A DNA stretch of 64,000 nt, taken from the NCBI RefSeq assembly GCF_004352915.1, contig NZ_SJSY01000065.1, forward strand, positions 101,414 to 165,413. Direction: 5' to 3'. Below the pieces are notes generated by a model. That model searched no databases. It saw nothing but the letters and a program-made list of their open reading frames with translations, and was not told the origin of the DNA. Source of the stretch: Flavobacterium zhairuonense. GTDB lineage: Bacteria > Bacteroidota > Bacteroidia > Flavobacteriales > Flavobacteriaceae. Positions 43,101 through 51,139 of this stretch are shown here, one piece after another; positions within the stretch are counted from its first letter, which is position 1; the number at the start of each line of letters is the position of its first letter. Made by a program: the position numbers and the translations under genes.

Positions 43101-43130
43101 TTAAAAACCTTAACTAATAAACTATAAAAA

Positions 43131-45047
43131 ATGAAAAATTTAAATTTTAATACTGCTTTCAAAAGCCCTAAAAAAGGGCTTTTGATTACTGCTATCCTAA
43201 TTGCACAATTAGGATTGGCGCAAGAAAATCAAGAATTTAAAGGTACAATTGGAAAAACTTTGGCAGATTCAAAAGAATATTGGCCAGAGCCCGTAACTGC
43301 GCCAAAAGGAACCCAAAATATTGTTTGGATTTTACTAGACGATGTTGGATTTGGAGCTTCTAGTGCTTTTGGAGGTTTAATCAATACGCCTACTTTTGAA
43401 AACTTGGCAAATAATGGTTTGCGCTATACTAACTTTCATACTACGGCAATTTGTGCTCCAACGCGCGCCGCTTTACTGACAGGAAGAAACTCAGGAAGAG
43501 TTCACGTAAGCGGCTTTTCGCATACTATTTTATCGGCAGGATTTCCTGGCTGGGATGGAAGAATTCCTTCGGATAAAGGAACAATCGCAGAGATTCTTCG
43601 TGAAAACGGTTATAACACTTTTGCAGTTGGAAAATACGGTATTACACCGGATGAAGAAGCTTCAGATGCAGGACCTTTCGATAGATGGCCAACTGGAAAA
43701 GGTTTCGATCATTTCTACGGATTCCTAGGTTCTCAAACTGATCAATACAATCCTGATTTAGTGGAAGACCAAGTTCATATCAAGCCAGATGGCCGTCATT
43801 TGAATGAATTAATTACAGATAAAGCAATCAGTTATATCCAAAAACAACAAAAAGCAGCACCGGGAAAACCGTTCTTTTTATACTATGCACCGGGCGCAGC
43901 ACACGCACCTCATCAGGTTGCCACAAAATGGAGCGATCCTTACAGAGGAAAATTTGATAAAGGCTGGGATGCTTACCGCGAAGAAGTTATTGCCAACCAA
44001 AAGAAACTGGGCGTAATTCCTGCAAATGCAGTTTTGCCAGAACGCAACCCGTTGATCACAGACTGGAAAAAATTATCTCCAGACCAGAAAAAAGTCTATG
44101 CAAGATTTATGGAAGTTTACGCTGGATTCCTTACTTATACTGATTATGAAGTGGGAAGAGTGGTTAATTATCTAAAAGAAAGTGGACAATTGGACAATAC
44201 TTTAATTTTCGTAGCAATTGGAGATAACGGGGCAAGTAAAGAAGGAACTACCGAAGGGACAATCAACCAAAGCTTGTTTTCTCAAGGAGTATCTGACGAG
44301 GAAAATTTGAAGAAAAACTTAGCGAATATTGATGAAATTGGGACTCCAAAAGGTCTAAATACAAACTATCCTTTAGGATGGGCTCAGGCAACAAATGTTC
44401 CGTTTAAAAACTGGAAACAAGATGCTCAATCTGAAGGAGGAACTCATAATCCGTTGATTGTATTTTATCCAAACGGAATTAAAGACAAAGGCGGTATCAG
44501 AAATCAATACAGCCACGTAAACGATTTGCTTCCAACGACATTGGATATTGTGGGAATCAAAGCTCCAGAATACATCAAAGGAATTAAACAAGATATTATT
44601 CAAGGATCATCATTCAAAGCTTCTTTGGATAATCCAAAAGCCGAATCTTTGCATAAAGTTCAATATTATTATATCTTCGGAAACAGAGCGATCTACAAAG
44701 ACGGATGGAAAGCCGGTGCTGCACATTTGCCAGATTCATTTGCTGTCAAGAAATCTTTCGGAAAAAATGAAAAACCTGCCGAAAGCAATTTTGATGCTGA
44801 TGTTTGGGAACTTTACAACTTAAACGAGGATTTTAACGAGCGTAATAATCTTGCAGCAAAGTATCCTGAAAAATTAGCGGAACTTAAAAAATTGTTTGAT
44901 GAACAAGCCAAAGAAAATAATGTTTACCCATTAATCGACTGGCAAGATGTTTACAACAGAAGAATCCACAATACAGGAGCTGACAAAAATAAAACAGTTT
45001 CTGACTTAATAAAACAGGCTACAAAACCTGGAGGAAGTTCAAATTAA
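43131..45047 (+). CDS. Arylsulfatase family protein
   Basis: A 638-residue exported sulfatase that releases sulfate from esters. The catalytic motif C-x-P-x-R is CAPTRAALLTGR with Cys108, the residue converted to formylglycine. Calcium ligands are in WILLDDVGFG and FVAIGDNGASKEG, and FFLYYAPGAAHAPHQ holds a conserved His. The N-terminus (MKNLNFNTAFKSPKKGLLIT followed by AILIAQLGLAQ) is a signal peptide. It follows susD by 30 bases. No formylglycine-generating enzyme is in the window. Confidence 0.92.
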   Translation: MKNLNFNTAFKSPKKGLLITAILIAQLGLAQENQEFKGTIGKTLADSKEYWPEPVTAPKGTQNIVWILLDDVGFGASSAFGGLINTPTFENLANNGLRYTNFHTTAICAPTRAALLTGRNSGRVHVSGFSHTILSAGFPGWDGRIPSDKGTIAEILRENGYNTFAVGKYGITPDEEASDAGPFDRWPTGKGFDHFYGFLGSQTDQYNPDLVEDQVHIKPDGRHLNELITDKAISYIQKQQKAAPGKPFFLYYAPGAAHAPHQVATKWSDPYRGKFDKGWDAYREEVIANQKKLGVIPANAVLPERNPLITDWKKLSPDQKKVYARFMEVYAGFLTYTDYEVGRVVNYLKESGQLDNTLIFVAIGDNGASKEGTTEGTINQSLFSQGVSDEENLKKNLANIDEIGTPKGLNTNYPLGWAQATNVPFKNWKQDAQSEGGTHNPLIVFYPNGIKDKGGIRNQYSHVNDLLPTTLDIVGIKAPEYIKGIKQDIIQGSSFKASLDNPKAESLHKVQYYYIFGNRAIYKDGWKAGAAHLPDSFAVKKSFGKNEKPAESNFDADVWELYNLNEDFNERNNLAAKYPEKLAELKKLFDEQAKENNVYPLIDWQDVYNRRIHNTGADKNKTVSDLIKQATKPGGSSN

Positions 45048-45203
45048 GCATCATCAAACTTGCAAAATAAATTTATCAGAGCTTTTAAGCAATTAATGGC
45101 TCTGATAACTATTAAAAAATCTTAAATATAAATTCTACTAAATCCATAGAATTAGAATTATTTATTTTATTTTTACAACTACAACACTCTAAATCAAAAA
45201 GAT

Positions 45204-45323
45204 ATGAAACGAGTAGATTACGAAATCATCGGAAAAAAAATTATCGTAGGCGCGATTGTTTTTTTAGTACCGCTAGTCATTTTGGCGGGAGGTCTAGCAA
45301 TAATTAATCAATTTTTAAAATAA
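45204..45323 (+). CDS. Small membrane protein of 39 residues
   Basis: An ATG-started ORF of 39 residues: a charged N-terminus MKRVDYEIIGKK, then one strongly hydrophobic helix IIVGAIVFLVPLVILAGGLA, and a short tail NQFLK. It ends six bases before the sterol-desaturase-family gene, consistent with cotranscription and perhaps a complex with that membrane protein. I do not recognise a family. Confidence 0.6.
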   Translation: MKRVDYEIIGKKIIVGAIVFLVPLVILAGGLAIINQFLK

Positions 45324-45329
45324 GAAATC

Positions 45330-46382
45330 ATGGCAATAGTTCAAAGAGAAAAACTAACAAGAGATTTGCTAATAAGTCTTTTTATATATTCGTTGCCAGT
45401 AGTGGCAATTTTCCTTTATTTCAAATTAAGCAATAATTTGGTAAGCGAATCGCATATCACCTTGCCTGCTTTTTTAGAATTTTCAAAACCTGCTTTTGAG
45501 CATATCAGAACTTGGGGATTAACGGTTTTTATGCTAGTTTTAGGCGTTATAGAATTTGCGGCAGGTTTGTACGATGACGAATGGACTGGTGAAGAACGCA
45601 AAATAGATATCGTTTGTTTTCTTGCTCCAAAATTGCTTTTGCCACCAGTAATTGCATTTTTCAGCTTGAAAGCGTTGCCATTTTTGATTCCAGATTTGGC
45701 TAATTCACTTTCTTGGGTTCCATTCTGGGGAGGATTTTTCCTGATCGCCATTGCCGATGATTTGACGCAATATTGGTATCACAGATTACATCATCAAGTT
45801 CCGTTTTTATGGCGTTTTCACAGAACACATCACTCGGCTCCGTATATGGGAATGGCAATGGCCTCTAGACAAAACTTTATTTATACCGTTTTCTTTTCTC
45901 AAATTTATTTGACAGCAACTTTAACGTATTTAGGTTTAGGATTGCCGGCTTTGTTTGTGTTAGTGATTAAAAGTTTCATCACTTTGGGAGCGCATTCAAG
46001 TATTGCTTGGGACAAACCGTTCTACAAATACAAAGTTTTACATCCAATTGCGTGGGGTTTAGAACGTTTGATTTCGACTCCTGCAACACATCACGCGCAT
46101 CATGCTGACACTAGCGGAGACGGCGTTGGACATTTTAAAGGAAACTTCGGAAACATGTTTTTTATTTGGGATGTGATCTTCGGAACGGGATTAATCACAC
46201 GTAAATTCCCAGAATCTTACGGAACAAAATCGTACAAACAAGAAGAATGGTATGCACAGTTTTTGTGGCCAATATTCAAATCTAAAAAAGAAGGAAGTTC
46301 TCTTGCTGAGGGTGTTTTATCACTTCCATCAAAAACTAAAGTTGTCGAAGAAGCTCCTGCTCCAGTATTAGAGCAAGTTTAA
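45330..46382 (+). CDS. Sterol desaturase / fatty acid hydroxylase family protein
   Basis: A 350-residue integral membrane di-iron oxygenase candidate. Three histidine clusters are present: HRLHH in YWYHRLHHQ, HRTHHS, and HHAHHAD near residue 253, giving the eight-histidine pattern of the family. Several transmembrane helices precede and separate them. The substrate is a lipid or other hydrophobic molecule; in a sulfatase operon it might act on a sulfated sterol or sulfolipid, which is speculation. Confidence 0.85.
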   Translation: MAIVQREKLTRDLLISLFIYSLPVVAIFLYFKLSNNLVSESHITLPAFLEFSKPAFEHIRTWGLTVFMLVLGVIEFAAGLYDDEWTGEERKIDIVCFLAPKLLLPPVIAFFSLKALPFLIPDLANSLSWVPFWGGFFLIAIADDLTQYWYHRLHHQVPFLWRFHRTHHSAPYMGMAMASRQNFIYTVFFSQIYLTATLTYLGLGLPALFVLVIKSFITLGAHSSIAWDKPFYKYKVLHPIAWGLERLISTPATHHAHHADTSGDGVGHFKGNFGNMFFIWDVIFGTGLITRKFPESYGTKSYKQEEWYAQFLWPIFKSKKEGSSLAEGVLSLPSKTKVVEEAPAPVLEQV

Positions 46383-46392
46383 TCATAAAAAG

Positions 46393-47115
46393 ATGAAAAA
46401 CTCAACTTTCAAAAATAGTTTGACAGCAATTGTATTTTTACTTGCAATTGCTGTCTTTTCGCAAAATAAAAGCAAAAATACGCTGACTTTAGATTCTTTT
46501 TATTCTAAAATCCAAAGCCAAAAAAGTCCGCAGATTATTGATGCGCGAGGTCCCGATGAATTTGCTTTGAATCATATTATTGGTGCTGTAAATTTCAATT
46601 TGGAATCTAAAGATTATGCAAAGCAAGTTGCAAAATTAGACAAAACAAAACCCGTTTTTATTTATTCCATTGGAGCTGGAAGAAGTGTTCAATTGCAAAA
46701 TGAATTGCTTAAAAACGGTTTCGCTGAAGCCTATAGTTTAGAAGGCGGTATTGCCAATTGGATTGGTGGTGGGAAACCTTATTTTGCCAATTCTAAAAGT
46801 AAACTGACTTTGGCTGAATACAATAAAATTATTTCTGATAACAAAACGGTTTTAGTTGATATTGGCTCTGTTTATTGTGGCGCCTGCAAAAAAGTAAAAC
46901 CGATTCTGGAATCCATAAAAGCACAATATGGAAGCAACTTGAAAATAGTTGAAATTGATCTGGAAGACAACACACAAGTCATTGCCGATTTAAAGACAAT
47001 CAGAGTTTTCCCAACTTTAATATTATATCAAAATGGAAAAATCATTCTCAAAAAAGAAGGTTTTGAAAATTTGAAAAATGAGGTTGATGTGGCTTTGGCT
47101 TCGAAAATAAATTAA
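46393..47115 (+). CDS. Exported rhodanese-thioredoxin fusion protein
   Basis: A 240-residue protein with a signal peptide (MKNSTFKNSLTAIVFLLAIAVFSQ). Residues of about 30-135 form a rhodanese domain (IIDARGPDEFALNHIIGAVNF, LEGGIANWIGGGKPY). The usual active-site Cys is replaced by Ser in FIYSIGAGRSVQL, so sulfurtransfer there is unlikely. Residues from about 140 form a thioredoxin fold with the redox pair CGAC in SVYCGACKKVKP and the cis-proline VFPTLILY. It probably handles thiols or disulfides outside the cytoplasm. It starts 10 bases after the desaturase-family gene. Confidence 0.82.
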   Translation: MKNSTFKNSLTAIVFLLAIAVFSQNKSKNTLTLDSFYSKIQSQKSPQIIDARGPDEFALNHIIGAVNFNLESKDYAKQVAKLDKTKPVFIYSIGAGRSVQLQNELLKNGFAEAYSLEGGIANWIGGGKPYFANSKSKLTLAEYNKIISDNKTVLVDIGSVYCGACKKVKPILESIKAQYGSNLKIVEIDLEDNTQVIADLKTIRVFPTLILYQNGKIILKKEGFENLKNEVDVALASKIN

Positions 47116-47143
47116 TTTTCACAAGAAGATTTAACCGCATTTT

Positions 47144-47243
47144 TGTCATTTCGAGGAACGAGAAATCACACTAACAATTCGACAAAGATTGGCGACTATC
47201 TGTGCAGAGTTTCGCGTGTGATTTCTCGTTCCTCGAAATGACA
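47144..47243. repeat. Family A palindromic repeat, copy 5
   Basis: Ends are TGTCATTTCGAGGAACGAGA and TCTCGTTCCTCGAAATGACA, complementary over 20 bases. It lies within the sulfur operon between the rhodanese-thioredoxin gene and the second sulfatase. Confidence 0.8.
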
Positions 47244-47293
47244 AATCTTACCGAACAACCAGAAATACAAACCAAAAATTAACTCACCAAAAT

Positions 47294-48910
47294 ATGGCAA
47301 CCTATAAAAAAATAACCAAAATTGGATTACCCATTTTAATAGTGCTACTAATTCTTGCAGCATTTTTATTCTGGCCCATAAATACCGATGGTACTTTAAT
47401 AAAACCCAATGAAAAATTAGCTGAAGGAAAAGCTGCCTTTTTAGCGCAGAAAGACACTTCAACTTCTGAAAAAAAGCCCAACATCATTATTCTTCTTGCT
47501 GATGATTTAGGTAAATATGATATCTCTCTTTATGGAGGAAAATCAACTCCAACACCTCAAATTGATTCTTTGGCCGCTTCCGGAGTTACTTTTACAGATG
47601 GTTACGTTTCAGCTTCTATTTGTTCGCCATCGCGCGCCGGATTGCTTACGGGACGTTATCAAGAACGTTTTGGCCACGAATACCAGCCAGGCGATCGCTA
47701 TCCAAAAAACAATCTGGAATATTACGCTTTCAAATATTTGATCAATACCAATAATTGGCGATTAAATGATAAAATCAATTACCCAAATGAAGCTTCTATA
47801 GCCACGCAAGGTTTACCACAATCTGAAATCACTTTTGCGGATTTGGCCAAGAAACAAGGCTACAGCACTGCAATTATCGGGAAATGGCATTTGGGGCATA
47901 ACAAAGGATTTTTCCCTTTGGACCGCGGTTTCGATTATCATTACGGATTTTATCAGGCTTTTTCGCTTTATACGCCAGAAGATGATAATCCGGATATCAT
48001 CAATCATCATCATAAAGATTTTACCGATAAAATGATTTGGGGAAATGGCCGTGTTGGAATTGGGCAAATTCGCCGAGATACAACCATTATTCATGATAAA
48101 GCCTATTTGACTGAAACTTTTGCCGATGAAGCCGAAGCTTTTATTGACAAAAATAAAAACAAACCGTTTTTGCTTTACGTTCCGTTCAACGCTCCGCACA
48201 CGCCTTTTCAGGTTCGTAAAAAATATTACGATCGTTTCCCGAATGTAAAAGACGAGAATAAACGCGTTTACTATGCGATGATCAGCGCGCTTGATGATGC
48301 TATTGGAAGAATTAGAGCAAAAGTCAAAAAAGAAGGTTTAGAAGAAAATACGTTGATCATTTTTGCCAGCGACAACGGTGGTGCAGATTATACTTTTGCA
48401 ACGACAAATGCACCTTTAAAAGGTGGTAAATTTTCACATTTTGAAGGCGGAATCAATGTTCCGTTTGCACTTTCGTGGAAAGGAAAAATCAAGCCGCATA
48501 CCATTTATAAAACACCTGTAAGTTCTCTAGATATTTTCAGTACAATAGCTTCTGTGACTCATTCTGGTTTGCCAAAAGACCGTATTTATGATGGTGTCGA
48601 TTTAATTGATGTGGTAAACAACAATAAAGAAGCGCATAAAGATTTATACTGGCGTTCTGGTGATGCAAAAGCGATTCGAAGCGGAAATTGGAAATTAATT
48701 GTAAGCGGCAAAACACACGAAACATGGCTTTATGATTTATCAAAAGACAAATCTGAAACTACCGATCTAGCTTCAAAAAATCCAGAAAAAGTAAAAGAAC
48801 TTCAAACCGCTTTACAAAATTGGGAAAAAGGTTTGATTAAGCCACTTTGGCCTAATTTGACTTATTATGAATTCGATTTTGGAAAACAAAAATACTTTGT
48901 GGATTTGTAA
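47294..48910 (+). CDS. Sulfatase, membrane-anchored
   Basis: A 538-residue sulfatase. Cys110 lies in the motif CSPSRAGLLTGR. IIILLADDLGKYD and FASDNGGADY hold calcium ligands, and GKWHLGHNKGF carries the Lys-His pair of the active site. An N-terminal hydrophobic helix (IGLPILIVLLILAAFLFWPI) without a clear cleavage site suggests anchoring in the inner membrane. It differs from the two other sulfatases and probably acts on a different ester. Confidence 0.92.
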   Translation: MATYKKITKIGLPILIVLLILAAFLFWPINTDGTLIKPNEKLAEGKAAFLAQKDTSTSEKKPNIIILLADDLGKYDISLYGGKSTPTPQIDSLAASGVTFTDGYVSASICSPSRAGLLTGRYQERFGHEYQPGDRYPKNNLEYYAFKYLINTNNWRLNDKINYPNEASIATQGLPQSEITFADLAKKQGYSTAIIGKWHLGHNKGFFPLDRGFDYHYGFYQAFSLYTPEDDNPDIINHHHKDFTDKMIWGNGRVGIGQIRRDTTIIHDKAYLTETFADEAEAFIDKNKNKPFLLYVPFNAPHTPFQVRKKYYDRFPNVKDENKRVYYAMISALDDAIGRIRAKVKKEGLEENTLIIFASDNGGADYTFATTNAPLKGGKFSHFEGGINVPFALSWKGKIKPHTIYKTPVSSLDIFSTIASVTHSGLPKDRIYDGVDLIDVVNNNKEAHKDLYWRSGDAKAIRSGNWKLIVSGKTHETWLYDLSKDKSETTDLASKNPEKVKELQTALQNWEKGLIKPLWPNLTYYEFDFGKQKYFVDL

Positions 48911-48924
48911 TTATAACTTTTTAG

Positions 48925-48968
48925 AAACCCGACAGGTTTTATCCCGAGGTTTCGGGACTGTCGGGTTT
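48925..48968. repeat. Nested hairpin after the second sulfatase
   Basis: AAACCCGACAG pairs with CTGTCGGGTTT, and inside TCCCGA pairs with TCGGGA. No T run follows, so it is repeat-like rather than a standard terminator. Confidence 0.55.
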
Positions 48969-48990
48969 AGCGCTCATATCCAAAAATTAA

Positions 48991-49112
48991 TTGCCTCCAG
49001 CTTCAGCTGGAGGTTTAAAGTCTGAAGTGCAAAAGGCTTTAGCCAAACTTTTTATTCGGCTAAAGCCTTTTCTATTCGCAAATCAGTTACCTCCAGCTGA
49101 AGCTGGAGGCAA
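48991..49112. repeat. Family D dispersed repeat, copy 2
   Basis: TTGCCTCCAGCTTCAGCTGG and CCAGCTGAAGCTGGAGGCAA are complementary, and inside AAAGGCTTTAGCC pairs with GGCTAAAGCCTTT. Copy 1 is nested before the DUF2130 gene. Confidence 0.7.
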
Positions 49113-49149
49113 TTGAAATAAAATTTTAGAAGAATCAAATCAAAAACAA

Positions 49150-50409
49150 ATGTCAACTCAACCCAAACAATTTAATATTCACGAAGATTGGACAGTGGTA
49201 ATTCTGGGCTTCATAATCATCGGGATTTCACTTTTTATATTTCTTCCAGAAGTTCCTGTTTTCACTTGGTCAAATACTTCCGATTTATTTCAAAATGTAT
49301 TTGATAGCGCCAATCTAAAAATCCTTTTCACACAATTTTTATATCTGATTGCTATCGGAACTTTTGGCACTTTTTTAATTGGAAAATCAATAAAATACTT
49401 TCTATTTACTTTTCCAATTGTTTATCTTTTAACATTGATTGCATTAATTCTGGCAGGAAATTCGGCAATAAAATCCATTAATTTAGAAGCTGTAATTTTC
49501 AGTTTGATAATTGGTTTAGCAATTGGGAATTTCTTCAAACTTCCTGACTGGTTTCGCTCGGCACTATCTACAGAATTATTCGTCAAAATCGGATTGGTTT
49601 TACTAGGAACCAGTGTAATTTTCTCTGATATCTTAAAGGCAGGTTCATTAGGCTTAATACAGGCTTTGGTTGTTGTTTTGTCTGTCTGGTATTTCGCCTT
49701 TTGGCTTTGCCGAAAATTAAAAGTTGATGATGAATTGACAATGATGATTTCCAGCGCCGTTTCAATTTGTGGTGTTTCGGCCGCGATTGCAACTTCTGGC
49801 GCTATCAAAGGCGATTCTAAAAAACTGTCTTACGTCATTTCAATCGTTTTGGTAACTGCCATTCCAATGATGATTTTCATGCCCATAATTGCCAAATATT
49901 TCAACTTTCCCGAAGAAGTCACTGGCGCATGGTTAGGCGGCAGTATTGATACTTCGGGAGCAGTTGTGGCTTCTGGGAGTTTGGTTGGCGAAACCGCTTT
50001 AAAAATCAGTACAATCGTAAAATTTTCGCAGAATGTTTTATTAGGATTAGCGGCTTTTGCTATATCGGTTTATTGGACTTACACACATAACAAATCAGCG
50101 GAAGTTCTAGAATCAAAACCTACTTTAAGTGTTATTTGGGAACGTTTTCCAAAGTTTGTTATTGGTTTCATTCTGGCTTCTCTCCTATTTTCTTTTTTTA
50201 TTACTTCCGAAGTTCGTGATTCAGTAAAAGACAGTTTGAAGAATTTGCAGGGAATTTGGTTTGCTTTGGCTTTTACAAGCATTGGTTTAGAAACTAATTT
50301 TAAAGATTTGCTTGCTAATAACAGCCGAAAACCTTTGTATGCTTTTTTATTGGCACAATTATTCAATGTCATTGTTACGTTGATTATTGCTTATTTTTTG
50401 TTTGGATGA
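49150..50409 (+). CDS. YeiH-family (UPF0324) membrane protein
   Basis: A 419-residue inner-membrane protein with about ten transmembrane helices. GLVLLGTSVIFSDILKAG, FWLCRKLKVDDELTMMISSAVSICGVSAAIAT (marked by SICGVSAAIA) and WLGGSIDTSGAVVASGSL identify the family. Members are described as putative sulfate exporters and are often cotranscribed with cysteine-related regulators. Here, within a sulfatase cluster, transport of sulfate or sulfite is a sensible guess. Confidence 0.83.
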   Translation: MSTQPKQFNIHEDWTVVILGFIIIGISLFIFLPEVPVFTWSNTSDLFQNVFDSANLKILFTQFLYLIAIGTFGTFLIGKSIKYFLFTFPIVYLLTLIALILAGNSAIKSINLEAVIFSLIIGLAIGNFFKLPDWFRSALSTELFVKIGLVLLGTSVIFSDILKAGSLGLIQALVVVLSVWYFAFWLCRKLKVDDELTMMISSAVSICGVSAAIATSGAIKGDSKKLSYVISIVLVTAIPMMIFMPIIAKYFNFPEEVTGAWLGGSIDTSGAVVASGSLVGETALKISTIVKFSQNVLLGLAAFAISVYWTYTHNKSAEVLESKPTLSVIWERFPKFVIGFILASLLFSFFITSEVRDSVKDSLKNLQGIWFALAFTSIGLETNFKDLLANNSRKPLYAFLLAQLFNVIVTLIIAYFLFG

Positions 50410-50486
50410 TGATTTAACCGCGAAGTTCGCAAGGTTTTACGCAAGGTTCGCCAAGTTTTTTAAAAGCATTAATTATACGTCTTGTT

Positions 50487-50586
50487 TGTCATTTCGACGG
50501 AGGAGAAATCACACTAGGAATTCGACAAAGAAATTCGACAATCTTTGCGGAGTTTCTTGTGCGATTTCTCCTCCGTCGAAATGACA
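50487..50586. repeat. Family A palindromic repeat, copy 6
   Basis: Ends TGTCATTTCGACGGAGGAGA and TCTCCTCCGTCGAAATGACA are complementary over 20 bases. Confidence 0.8.
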
Positions 50587-50598
50587 ATCTTTATGGTT

Positions 50599-50708
50599 AC
50601 TTTGTCAAAGTTTTAAACTTTGACAAAGTTCTTCCTAATTCTTTTTTATGCCACCAATTTCGCCAATTTTCACAAATTTAATTCGTGTGAATTCGCGTAA
50701 TTCGTGGC
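50599..50708. repeat. Hairpin ACTTTGTCAAAG and family F repeat
   Basis: ACTTTGTCAAAG-TTTTAAA-CTTTGACAAAGT is a perfect 12-bp stem. It is followed by GCCACCAATTTCGCC facing GGCGTAATT-like and CGTGGC sequence typical of family F. Together with the family A copy they fill the space up to the leader promoter, and no gene is seen. Confidence 0.5.
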
Positions 50709-50756
50709 AAATCATTTCTTTCTCACTTCTTTTTTCAAAAAAAAATCAAGATTAAT

Positions 50757-50786
50757 TTGGTTTTTACAATATTAAATATAACTTTG
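50757..50786 (+). promoter_or_regulatory. Promoter of sulfur-island leader, copy 2
   Basis: TTG-N19-TAACTTTG, the same as copy 1 including spacer length, followed by TCTATAGAATTAGTAGAG in the initial transcript. This starts a second unit containing the third sulfatase and, in the same direction, the cysteine and encapsulin genes. Confidence 0.75.
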
Positions 50787-50826
50787 TCTATAGAATTAGT
50801 AGAGTTTAATATTTAAAACTTACATT

Positions 50827-50913
50827 TTGAAAACAATAGTAAACAGAACGTCTTTCATTCTTCCTAAAAATTACGCCTATAACACTTTTTGTTATATGTG
50901 TAGCTGTTGTTAA
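50827..50913 (+). CDS. Cysteine-rich leader peptide, copy 2
   Basis: A 28-codon TTG-started ORF ending in CYMCSCC, collinear with the leader ORF before the first SusC gene. The C-terminal half is conserved at protein level with synonymous changes, whereas most of residues 4-10 differ. Four of the last seven codons are for cysteine. This fits a cysteine-dependent stalling signal. Confidence 0.65.
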   Translation: MKTIVNRTSFILPKNYAYNTFCYMCSCC

Positions 50914-51056
50914 TCCTCACATTTGTTTGTCATGATTTTGCCTAAATCAAAAATCAGAACAAACCCCACTTTTACTCCAATTTCATTTACAATATGTTTT
51001 GCAATTCGCCTCAAACGAAGTTGCACAACAATGTTATATAATTAAGAATAAAGGAA

Positions 51057-51074
51057 TTTCTGCGGCAACAGAAA
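51057..51074 (+). promoter_or_regulatory. Leader hairpin with CGGCAA loop, copy 2
   Basis: TTTCTG-CGGCAA-CAGAAA, extendable by two pairs beyond an A-A mismatch, followed by AAAGAACATTTATCACT as in copy 1. It lies 65 bases before the sulfatase ATG. Confidence 0.6.
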
Positions 51075-51139
51075 ATCGTCAATTAAAGAACATTTATCAC
51101 TTTCAAAACAAAAAAACAACAAACAAAAAGCATTTTAAA

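Noticed and set aside
50993..51040. Cys-containing short ORF (MFCNSPQTK start) in the second leader
   Set aside because: It has one cysteine only and does not align with the CCC mini-ORF of the first leader.
50999..51139. N-terminal extension of the third sulfatase
   Set aside because: It would run through the conserved leader hairpin and place 47 residues before an otherwise normal signal peptide.
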